Below, in pieces: positions 34,801 to 44,760 of a stretch of DNA of 64,000 bases. This DNA is from Nelumbo lutea (lineage: Eukaryota; Streptophyta; Magnoliopsida; Proteales; Nelumbonaceae): positions 87,450,076 through 87,514,075 of the forward strand of contig JAKGHH010000002.1 in NCBI GenBank assembly GCA_022828595.1, given 5' to 3'. Within the stretch, counting starts at the first letter, position 1. Each line of letters opens with the position of its first letter. The position numbers and the translations under genes are program-made. The notes under the pieces are model-generated. The model ran no database searches. It was not told where the DNA came from and saw only the letters and a program-made list of their open reading frames with translations.

Positions 34801-36112
34801 GCAACTGTTCGGGTTGATGTCCTAGCTCAACCTAGCATCATCCTATGACACTCCTCATCCTTCTAGTGCAGCAAGGCTCATCTTGGATGGATCTGATAGT
34901 GTAGTACCTATAGGACGACAAGTTGCCCGAAGACCGCACGGAAGCAAAGAAGCTCGCATATAGAGCCGCCCAATATTGCCTTATCTAGGGAAAACTCTAT
35001 CACTGGTCTCACACTCTCCCCTACTTGAAGTGTCTCTTCCCTTCCGAGGCCGACTACGTCCTCAAGGAGATACATGAAGGAATCTGTGGGGATCACCCTA
35101 GCACCCGAAACCTGGCTCACAAGGTACTCTGGTAAGGATACTACTGGCTGACCATGAAGCAGGACACAACCCAGCTCGTCAGGAGATGCGACCAATGCCA
35201 AAGACATGTGAATCTTCACCACTAGCCAATAGTCCCCCTGAGGCCAATCACCAGTCTATGGCCCTTTGCACAGTGGGGAATGGACATCTTTGGACCTTTC
35301 CCTATTACGGTCGGGCAAAATAAGTTTCTCTTAGTTGCTATGGACTACTTTACCAAGTGGGTGGAGGCCGAAGCTTTGGCACACATCACCACACACAATG
35401 CCTAGAACTTCTTCTAGCAAAGTGTTGTCTGTCGCTTCAGCATTCCACAAGTTCTCATCACCGACAACGACAAATAGTTCATTGATTGGAAGTTTGAAGT
35501 GCTTTGCACCAACCTAAGGATTAACCACCAGATTACGACCGTACACCGACCTCAGAGCAATGTGCAATCCGAAGTGACCAACCGAACCCTATTGCATGAC
35601 CTAAAAACCAGACTTGACCAGGCCAAGGGAAGGTGGGTCAAGGAGTTGCCAAGCATTCTCTGGGCATATAGGACCACGCCATAGACGGAAACTAGAGAGA
35701 CACCCTTTAGCCTAACCTACGGGGCCAAATCCATGATCCCAGTGGAAATAGGCTTGCCAACTCTCCTGGTCGAGCTCTATGACAAAGAATAGAGCAATGA
35801 AGACCTCCGCGTAGAGCTCGACTTGGTGAAGAAGCACGGGACTAAGCACGTCTCAAGATGGTCACGCAGCAACAAAGAATGACAAAGTATTACGACTCCA
35901 AAGTCCAAAGAAGAGAGTTTTAAGACCAGTGACCTTGTCCTTTGGAAGATCATAATACCCACTCCAAGAGAAGGGAAATTCGGACCAAATTGGGAAGGAC
36001 CATACCGAGTCAATAGAGTGATCGGACCCAACACCTACAGGTTAGAAGACCTCGACCGCAGGCCTATACAGAGGAGATGGAACACCAGTAACCTCCGAAT
36101 GCACTATCAGTA
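34800..36112 (+). pseudogene. Integrase of the second gypsy family, degenerate
   Basis: The H2C2 zinc motif (IHEGICGDHPSTRNLAHKVLW ... RRCDQCQRH, split by a stop at 35134) precedes the core: Asp in WGMDIFGPF (near 35280), YFTKWVEAEAL, Asp in LITDNDK (near 35463) and Glu in QSEVTNRT (near 35570). The C-terminal part has SILWAYRTTP, a KFGPNWEGPYRV motif of the GPY/F type (35970-36010) and the end RRWNTSNLRMHYQ with a TAA at 36111. Six or more stops and two frameshifts disable it. It is Tat-like and differs from both the Ogre-like integrase and the one at 54-57.6 kb. Confidence 0.87.
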
Positions 36113-36700
36113 ATCCTACATTAATAAAGATGTTGATTGCCCTACAAAGTGGATTGTCCAATGCACGACACACATTCCACACACTACACTACACACACTG
36201 CACAGCATACCGCGCAACATGCAACGTCCAACCGGACTCCTAACAACTGGAATTCCCACTCACCAACTCAATTGATCTGTAATGGCCTGAGCCGCAATGC
36301 ATATCCATTAACTAGCCCGACAACGTATAGCCGACCAGTTGACTCGGTTGGCTGACGACCAAAGCCTAAAACGGAGAAGATCTCTTCCCGGTAATCGAAC
36401 TCCGTGCACTATAGACAAAGTGTCAGGATAAAGCTAGGTGAGGAATGGCTAACCCACAAAGAGCCAAAAGCTCCTGAGTCCTGCAACTAAGCATCCCTCT
36501 AGGAGATGAGAGCTTGGATAACACCTCCACCAAAAACCGAGGATCAAAGATCCCGGCCACACTCAACCTTGGTCGTAAAGGGTAGTACACAAGCTCGAAG
36601 CAAAAAAAAAAAAAAAAAAAGCATACTTGTATTAGATAGTTAAAGTCTGTACATCATTTTATGCTCGACATAAGAGCCATTTAAAAAAAGGGGGAGAGAA
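36113..36700 (+). other. Post-integrase spacer with A20 run
   Basis: No gene. 36160-36230 is rich in ACACAC/CACTACAC words. 36600-36620 is a run of about 20 A. 36686-36695 (AAAAAGGGGGA) is purine-rich but not followed by a recognisable LTR start. Confidence 0.5.
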
Positions 36701-36705
36701 AAAGG

Positions 36706-37318
36706 TCAACAGGGTCCGCGGCATGGTAGTATCATCCTCGGTGGGCGGGGTAGCATTGTCATAAGGCCCCACATCTGCGCAACCTCGGCAATGTCGGGGT
36801 AATGGCGTAGCACCGTTCTCTGGAAAAAGTTGAACCCCACCTGAACCTCTCTTTCAGCAACCTCCTTCTTCATCTGCTCCCTCTTTGCCTTCAAATCATT
36901 AATGCACTTCTGCTTGTGGATGGTGTTTTACTGCTCGTCAACCCGGCACTTCAGCTCGGCTATCTCCCCCTCCATCGCGGCTATCCGTTCACCAGCTGCC
37001 TCGAACTCGGCCAACCGAGCTTTTAGACCCACAAGCTCGGTGTCCTCCGTGTCATAGAGGCGCCGCAGCGCTCGGAGGTGGTCGACCACCGCAACCGTCG
37101 AACAAGCGCTCTGCAAAAGAAACCGCGTCGGCACGGTCAACTTCGACCAAGCAAGAAACGAAGCACAAACTTATCGAAGCAACTTGGCGAAGGAGTGCCA
37201 CTCCAGGGTGCCGCTCATTGTTTCCGCAGCCTCTCGCTAAATGGCCAGTGTGAGCATCGGGAAAATATCTCCACCGATTGTTCACTTCATGGCTGAACTC
37301 TATCAAGTCGCCATCCAT
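36706..37318 (-). pseudogene. Antisense ORF downstream of integrase: coiled-coil protein fragment
   Basis: On the strand opposite to the integrase, 37140-36706 is one frame with a single stop (near 36928). It encodes a heptad-rich helix (LRALRRLYDTEDTELVGLKA, then EFEAAGERIAAMEGEIAEL, then KAKREQMKKEVAEREVQV). A second frame covers 37318-37052 (MDGDLIEFSHEVNNRWRYF). A candidate phase-0 intron of 73 bases (37111-37183; weak donor CAA/GTTGCT, acceptor TTTTGCAG) would join the two. Tat-clade gypsy elements are known to carry antisense extra ORFs between pol and the 3' LTR (for example in Grande), which fits. Function unknown. Confidence 0.6.
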
Positions 37319-37329
37319 CAGATAGCTAA

Positions 37330-38190
37330 CGGTGAGTAATGGGTGAGAATCCCTACCCCTTTTCTATCAGAATCCCCACCTTCAGACTCGGCTGGTGGGT
37401 TTGAGGTGCGGGGAGAGCGAGATGACTCTTCTCCAAATGCTACAAAATATCCAATTCCCACCCGAAATCAAACTACGAAGAACTGAATAAGTCAAAAGCA
37501 ATAAACTGAGATAAAGAAAGCAAAGCTAGATTATGAGAGTTAATTATTCTGTCCAACAGAAAAGACTCCAAATAAATAAATAAGTAAATAAATAAAATAA
37601 GAGGGGAAGGTAGAAGATTTACCTCCTGTGTCCTTCACAGGGACCAACGATGTTGGTATTCGCAGAACTGGTGAAGCCTGGGTTTGGAGAGCTCGGTGAA
37701 TGGTAATATAGCTCCTAACTCGACAGTTTGATAGTGACAATGGGAGCAGGACGACAGAAAAACAGTGGTAAGTTGAGGTTCTAATGGCAGAGCTGTGGTG
37801 AGACGGCGGTAGAGTGGGTCGAAGCACGCCGGGCGAAGGATGATAGGACCGGTGGGGGAGTAGGGATCATAGGATTTTCCCTTGAATCGCCGCTTTTCTC
37901 TCACTCTCAGACTTTTTCCCTCTCTCTCTCTTGAACTTCTTCCTTCTGAACCGAAAGACTCTTTCTCTCTCTCCCTTTGATTTTCTTCTTTCACTCGAGT
38001 TCTCTCTCAAATCTCTCTCTCGAGCTCTCTCACTCCCTCTTTCTCAAATTCTCAGTTCAACCTCCCTCTTCTGAACATTCATTTCAGCAGCTTCTCACAC
38101 TCATTTCGGCATCGTCTATTGACCTCCTTTCTCAGCTCGACCGCTCTTTTCCTTTCTCCTAGGGGAAGGTTGTGCCTCAAGATGGAGGGG
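37330..38190 (-). other. Probable R/U5 side of the reverse Ogre-like LTR, CT/GA-rich
   Basis: No supported gene. 37850-38060 is CT-rich (GA-rich on the reverse strand), with repeated CTCTCTCT and CTCGAG words. Open frames such as 37540-37994 are compositional. The junction between the second gypsy fragment and this LTR lies between about 37330 and 37650 and could not be fixed. Confidence 0.45.
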
Positions 38191-39308
38191 GGAGGGTTCA
38201 GTAAGTTAGCGTCTAAAGGGGTTTCGGGGTCCAAAGGGTAATTTCATAATTTTTTAGGGTAAATTGGGGTGAAGAGTATTTTGGTAGTTGTGTTTAAAAG
38301 GATATTTTGGGGATTTAAGGAATGAGGGGTATGTTGGGAATTTGGACGCAATGAAAGTATTTTGGGAATTTTAAATGAAGGGGTAGTTTTGGAATTTTAA
38401 GGTATGGAGGGAAATTGGCCAGGGTATTTTCCTAATTTGGAGGGAGGGTAATTTGGGAATTTGTCCATGGGGATTTTGGTAATTTTGGTAGGGGTATTCT
38501 GGGAATTATGGTTAAGGGCATTTTGGTAATTTGGGTAGGAAGGGTATTTTGGGAATTTTGGTCAAGGGCAATTCGGTAATTTTGGTGGGAGGGCATTTTG
38601 GTAATTTTGGTGGGAGTAATTTGGTAACTCCGGTTATGGTCATTTTGGCAATTTTGGTAGGAGGGGTATTTTGGTAATTTTGGTGGAAGTAATTTGGGTA
38701 ACTTCGGTCAAGGGCATTTCAATAATTTGGTGAGAGGGGTATTTTTATAATTTTGGGAAAATGGGTTAAACTGGGTTTATGGTGATCAAGTCGGGATTTT
38801 GATTCAATGGTGGAGATTTTTTAGACGGGTTTGACTATAGAGGGGGTTTGTGTCTATGGGCTAATGGGATTGGCTGAAATGGAATCTTTTTTTTTAGGGT
38901 AAACGTAGGTATTTTTTGCTAAAATTTGGCAAGGTGGGGTTTTCGAGGATTCTGGGTTGATTAGTGGGGTCAAATTGGCCCAACTGGGCCCAGATTAGGT
39001 AGATCTAGAAAGGGATAGATTTGGCTAATTTGGAGCCTCGGAATGGAATCTTGGTACAATGAAGGGGTAAGTAGAGGTGTTTTGGGATGATATTTTACAA
39101 GCGGGTGTTTTGGGAGGTCCTGGGTCTGATGGTGGGGTCAGATCTAGTGGTTGAGGTGTAAGTAGGGGTTAATTGGGTCCATCGGGTTGGTATCAAACAG
39201 GTTTAACGGTGGACCCAAGGGCTATCAGGGTAAAATTTGGGTTTTCTGGGTTTTTTAGGGTACCTTGGAGGTTCAGGCAACAGACTAAGCAAAAATCGGG
39301 TGCTGACA
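38190..39308 (-). repeat. 3' LTR of the reverse Ogre-like element (U3 part)
   Basis: The reverse-strand start TGTCAGCACCCGATTTTTGC ends at 39308 next to the polypurine tract 39309-39321. It aligns with 33603-34390. 38220-38760 contains many degenerate ~30-bp repeats of GGTATTTTGGTAATTTTGG. The far end is not defined; see the entry at 37330. Confidence 0.8.
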
Positions 39309-39321
39309 GCTGCCCCTCTTT
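39309..39321 (-). other. Polypurine tract of the reverse Ogre-like element
   Basis: Reverse complement AAAGAGGGGCAGC ends at the LTR start. It is nearly identical to 33590-33602. Confidence 0.75.
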
Positions 39322-39600
39322 GTGAAATAGGAAACTACAAAACAATAAACACCAAAAAAAGCACACTGAGATTTTTGCGAAGGGCAAGTTTTGAAGAGGG
39401 GTAAGCCTAAGGATAGAGGATTATGGCAAGAAAATGATGAAAATGAAGAGTTTTTGCAGCATCATTTCATCGTGTTAGGCCAGTTTTATTCTTGGAAAAG
39501 CGACCTTTCCTAGGTATCAAGAACCCTTGGAATTAGGGTACCTTTGCCTTGAAAGAAAATGATTGATAATATGAAAACTATTTGGAGAAAAGACCGTTCC
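39322..39600 (-). other. 3' UTR segment between array and polypurine tract
   Basis: No gene. It resembles the forward element's 33440-33590 (reversed CTTCGCAAAAATCT and TTGTAGTTTCC words). Confidence 0.5.
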
Positions 39601-41440
39601 TTGCGGAATCAGGGATAGATCTGCGAAAAGTAGATCGGGATAAACCTTTAAGAAACTATATTTGGATAAACACTCGAAAACTAGATCTGGGTAAATCTAT
39701 GAAAAGTAAATTAAAGTAAATATGTGAATACTAGATTAGAAAAAAATTGCGAAAAAACTGGATTAAAGTAAATCTGCAAAATTTGGATCTGGGATAAAAT
39801 TGTGAAAACTAGACAAAAAGTACATCTATGAAACTTGATCTGGGATAATCTGCGAAAACTGAATTAAAGTAAATTTGGGAAATCTGCGAAAACTGGATTA
39901 AAGTAAATCATGGAAATCTAGATCTATGATAAAACTGTGAAAACTAGACTAAAAGTACATTTGTGAAACTAGATCTAGGAGAATTAACGAAATTTGGATA
40001 TGGGATAATTTGCGACAATTGATTTAAAGTAAACCTGTGAAATCTGGATTTGGGATAAAATTGTGAAAACTGGACAAAAAAGTACATCTGTGAAACTGGA
40101 TCTAGAAGAATCTACGAAAAACTGGATTAAAGTAATTTTGCGAAATTTGGATTTGGGAAATCTGTGAAAAACTGGATTAGAGTAACTCTACGAAATCGAG
40201 ATCTGGGAAATCTACGAAAACTGGATTAAAGTAAATCTGGGAAATCTGAATCTAGGGTATTTGTGAAAAACTGGATTAAAGTAAATCTATGAAATCTGAA
40301 ACTAGGAAATCTACGAAAATTGGATTAAAGTAAATTTGGGAAATCTAGATCTAGGGTATCTATGAAAAACTGGATTAAAGTAAATCTATGAAATTTGGAT
40401 ATGGGGTAAAACTGTGAAAACTGGACCAAAAGTATATCTATGAAACTAGATCTGAGAAAATCTACGAAAAACAGGAGTGTGAAATCTAGATCTAGGAAAA
40501 TCTGTGAAAAAATTGGATTAAAGTAAATTTACGAAATCTAGATCTGGGAAATCTGCGAAAAATTGAATTAAACTAAACCTGCGAAATCATGATCTAGGAG
40601 AATTTGCAAAATCTGGATTAAAAGTACATCTGTGAAACTAGATCTAGGAGAATTTGCGAAAAACTGGATTAAAGTAAATCTGCGAAATCTGGATCTGGGA
40701 AAATCTGTAAAAAACTAGATTAAAGTAAATCTGGGAAATTTGCATCTGGGATAAAACTGTAAAAATTGGACTAAACGTACATCCAAGGTTTAAAGTATCG
40801 CTATGTATCGGCCCATATTGGCCAATACGTATCATTCTGGCACCCTTCCGATATGCCCCTATAGTGGGTGTATCAGGGGTTTGACTGGTTCTAGGGATGG
40901 AGGGTCCTAGACCGGCTCCCCTGAACCAGTTTTGAAAAAAAACTATAATAAAAAAAAAGTAAACAAGTATCAAAATGCCCAATACGCCCCTATCGGCGTA
41001 TCGGGCGTATCGATATTTTGAACCTTGCGTACATCTGTGAAACTGGATCCAGGAGACTGAAAAAAATGGATTAAAGTAAATCTGGAAAATATGGATCTGG
41101 GATAAAATTGTTTAAACTAGATCTGGGAAATCTATGAAAATTGGATCTAGATGAAAGTAAATCTGCAAAAACTGGATCAAAGTAAATCTGTGAAAAAATG
41201 GATTGGATCTAGGAAAATCTGCAAAAAGTTGGACTAAAAGTAAACTTGTGAAAAAATCTAGATCTGGGAAAATCTACGAAAACTAGATTATAGTAAATCT
41301 ATGAAATCCATATCTGGGATAAAATTGTGAAAACTGGACAAAAAGTACATCTGTGAAACTGGATTAATGCAAAATTTGGATATGGGAAAATCTAGGTTAA
41401 AGTACATCTGGATCTATGAAAATTGGATTAAAGTAAATCT
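39600..41440 (-). repeat. Tandem array of ~50-bp units in the 3' UTR
   Basis: Degenerate repeats of CTGGATTAAAGTAAATCTG followed by CGAAATCTGGATCTGGGA. In the clearest part GGATTAAAG recurs near 40222, 40273, 40322 and 40372, giving a ~50-bp period; elsewhere units are lost or lengthened. About 30-36 units, interrupted by a MITE at 40784-41027. It stands where the forward element has the 60/96-bp array, but the sequences are unrelated. Confidence 0.88.
40784..41027. mobile_element. 244-bp MITE, hAT-like, with 8-bp target duplication
   Basis: Bounded by inverted repeats CAAGGTTTAAAGTATCG and its near complement (right end CGATATTTTGAACCTTG; two mismatches in 17). It is flanked by identical 8-bp duplications CGTACATC at 40776-40783 and 41028-41035. 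Eight-base duplications and CA/TG-starting inverted repeats fit the hAT superfamily. It is non-coding, with internal GTATCG/CGATAC-like words near both ends (TATCGGCCC, GGCGTATCGG). It sits inside the ~50-bp array. Confidence 0.9.
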
Positions 41441-43330
41441 ATCACTAAGAAAATCATGTTAGAGACAAACAAATCAATCACAAAACACCAACAAATATTC
41501 TTTAGTTTTTTTAGAACATTTTGGAAGATTTTAATAACTACTTTTTGACATAAGACAATGTAAAATAATTGTTATAGAGTTCCAGACATTATTCTTCTCT
41601 TTTTTCCTTCTCTTTTGTTTCTTTTTTTGTTTTTTTTTTCTTTCATTGTTTATATCATCTCTATTTACTCAATTAAAACTAATATTGGTCAAAGAAAGGA
41701 GATTTACAAACGGAATTTCTAACACGGTTCAAGGCATAAAGGTTGACATGGCCGATGGATTTTCTGGATAAGCGAAAGTATTAGATGTGATGGTAAAGCC
41801 AAGATAGAAGTTGAGCACACACTGAAAAGGTCAAGCATCTCAAATTGTGGCATAAGTAAGTATTTAATTATCGAGTAGTTCACAAGGACATGAAATATTG
41901 GAATCGTACGAAGGAAAAGCATCAAGACTCAAGCGCAAAAGTGCTTTTAACCCCAACTCATATGAGAGTAATTATGTCCAAATGGGCTATATCCAGTTTG
42001 CATCAAAGGAGTGTGCATCCAGTCATTACTCAAAACTCATTGAATTCAAAAGCATGCATGATGGAACTGTAAATTGTTGAACAAGAGATTTGTTGTAAGA
42101 AAAGCCTTATCATAAGGGGTCTGCCCCAATTTAGTTTTTTTTTTTTTTTTTTTTTTTTGTGAACAAAAAAGGTGGGCTATGAAGATGATACTTTAATGAA
42201 GCGAGTGACAACTACGACCCTCCATCACTGGCCAAATAGGTATGTCAAGTACTAATTTGTTGATTTTCAAAGATCGATGAGGTCTTGCTCATTAGGACGA
42301 AATGTGGTATGGGAATGAGGTTACAAATGATGGGTTAAAAGGCATAAATAACAATTGATGGGAGGCATCAGATGCATGGATCACCTCTTGGGAAATTTGA
42401 TTCAGGAAATGCTCTCATCATCCTTTTTTTTTTTATCTTTTCTTTTTTATTATTTTTTTGTCAAAGTTCTCTTCATAGCCATATGGATGGGAATTGCTCT
42501 TCGTATTCTTCATCAGCATGAATCATGCCTTCTTATTGATCAGGGAGGACTTTATTTTGGGATGAAATGTAAATGGGTAGGGAAAATCAAAACTATATGT
42601 GGGTGTCATCATAAAAGATCCCATAGCAATAAAACCATCCTAACTGCCCCAGTTTCTTCTAATCGTTTCTTGATTCTCCATTTTCCCATTCACTTTTGCA
42701 TTGATCTTTCGTGATAATCACCTTGCTTTCATTATCAACAGAGTTACCAAAATTTCATTCCCTTTTTCCTCTCTCTTCTTTTTTGTTTTTTTTTGCTCGA
42801 TCGTCCTAATCGCTTTCCATTTGTTTTGACACCCACTCGCTAAAAAATGTTTATTATGGAAAAAGGTTGATAGGAATTCTCAAAGGGCCCACTAGGGGAT
42901 TTTACCACCTACTATCAGGATTGAATGCATAGGGCCAACAAATGACCAAGGATGGCCTCCCTTCATTTTATTATTTACTGCATGTTGTATATTGAAGAAT
43001 CATATGTTGAGCATAATATATGTCAAGCAAAGGCCCCTTGGGCATTCTCCATCCTCTTTCTCTCATTCTTTTGTTTTTTTTTTCTCTTTTCCATCTTTTT
43101 TTTCTTTTTCACAGTTTTTTTTTTTTTTTTTAGACCTCCGATGATCCTTGAGGTGCATTCTCTGGGTTTGACTAGTTTGCCGAAAAAAGGTCTAATGTAT
43201 AAGCTCAACTAATTAACTAGCGACTTTTGCGAATTCAAGGGATCAATGAGGAAAGAGGAATGACCGAGGATGGCCTCCTGTCCTTTCTTTGATTAATTGA
43301 CAGAGCACTAGATTATGATGGTGCCTTTAT
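41441..43330 (-). other. 3' UTR / post-pol remnant of the reverse Ogre-like element
   Basis: About 1.9 kb without a recognised gene. Long T runs at 41620-41640, 42124-42150 and 43105-43130. AGGATGGCCTCC recurs at 42949 and 43266 and resembles, reversed, GGAGGCC words of the forward element's post-integrase region. Short ORFs (41719-42080, 42355-42714, 42952-43212) show no domain. Confidence 0.5.
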
Positions 43331-44430
43331 TCTGTGCTGGTTCAGGCAATCTTCAAAGGGAATGAACTATGCTTGGGCATTTGTACTTCTTCCCCAATTT
43401 AACAAAGATCATGTCTTTATTATGGGCTGGGAGGTCAACAGGAAGTTTGATTGAAAAGCTCTTGGTCAACACAGACTTTTCTTCAAGCATGCTTTTGGGA
43501 CTTTGGAAGGAAACAAATTCTACTTTCTTTTGCGAATAGACAACCTTAAAATGGCTAATCACTCTCTTATAAGTAAGAATCTTAGGTAAGGGAAGGATAA
43601 ACGAAGGAAAATAATATTTTATTTATGAAAGTGGTTGGACCCATGAGATGGGCTTCTCTACGTACCCTTTGAAAGGTATTAGGCCGGACGTAGTTCAAAA
43701 TGGAACTTGGCTTCATTAAGGAGGAAATAGTCAGATTTGCTAGATGAGAAGTGATGGAAAGGATTTTGTGCCATGACTCGGTAACTAATCTGGGTATTAT
43801 ACACTGGGGTCTAGGACAAAGCATTCTTACATCTTTTCGCCTCCCCCTTTTTTATTTGAATTTTAGATATTTTTCTTTCTTCTTTTTTTTTTAATTTTTC
43901 TTGTTTTTTATATTTTATCCCCCTTTTTCTCTTTTTCTTTTCTTTTTTTTCTTTTTTTTTTTGCATTGACTGGTTTTGCATCAGAATAACTGTAAATCAC
44001 TAGATCATTATCCAATTAGGCATATCTCTATAAGATCATGCAAAAATGTCACTATTTTCATCAAGTCTGCTCTTTGCTTACGGGATAAGTCCACTCCAAT
44101 CAATACTTCCTTTGGCTCGCCCTTGGTACCTAAATTTGTGGTCTCAAATTCGACTTTCGGCTTATTCTCTCCAAATCGCTCTATTTGATCAAGAAGCTCC
44201 TTCGGAATTTCCTCACCAGGATCTTCTTGTTTAATGCCCATAAAGGTGAAGTCTAACTCAATATCCAAAATCCTACAGCTCAAGAGTGAATTCCTAGAAC
44301 AAGAAAGTAATGAGGGGAAATAAGAAATACTTATGATAGGGGCCAAGCTCATGATATGGGTTGTGCTATGTACCCTCGTGAAAGGGATCAGGCCTAACGT
44401 AGTTCTACTTGTGTCATGGAATGACATAAA
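43331..44430 (-). pseudogene. Reverse Ogre-like element: pre-RT remnant, RT to integrase deleted
   Basis: 44427-44008 encodes the pre-RT segment ELDFTFMGIKQEDPGEEIPK and LLDQIERFGENKPKVEFET, colinear with 23480-23640 of the forward element. It then reaches LSRKQRADLMKIVTFLHDL and a stop at 44008. No RT, RNase H or integrase motif follows towards 39.3 kb. A linker-like stretch at 44349-44405 is repeated at 43640-43697 (CATGAGATGGGCTTCTCTAC ... AGGCC-ACGTAGTTC), so there is also a local duplication. 43870-43965 is T-rich. Confidence 0.72.
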
Positions 44431-44521
44431 ATACGACTGTATTTTGATTATTTACATCAGAAACTCTCGATATGAAAAGAAGTGGGGTAAAGAACATTGA
44501 TTCCCCACTCTAGCATTACAT

Positions 44522-44760
44522 TCAAACCTGAGAAAATGATTTAATCTCAGCACCGGCTCCCAACACTATGGGATAGGCACTCCAACTAGTAACCTCTCCT
44601 GGGCGGTTCAGATGCATTGGATCAACATGATCGTCTTGGTCAATTTTGCAAACATTACCATTATAAAGCTCTGAGACAAGCTGGGGATGGGATTCTTTTT
44701 CTCCCTCTTTTAGATTAACAAAGATCTCCATTCCACATTCTATGAAGTTGATGGACAAGG
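44522..44760 (-). pseudogene. Gag C-terminus fused to protease-RT linker by deletion
   Basis: The 78-residue frame starts in the gag C-terminal motif (SINFIECGMEIFVN; forward element SSIIIIECGEENFVDP near 21341) and passes directly into the linker DDHVDPMHLNRPGEVTSWSA and YPIVLGAGAEIKSF (forward 23095-23200). The intervening protease and G-patch (about 1.6 kb in the forward element) are missing. Confidence 0.75.

Noticed and set aside
37850..38060. CT-rich stretch as a host-gene promoter element
   Set aside because: It lies within or next to the reverse Ogre-like LTR with no downstream host coding sequence on either strand.
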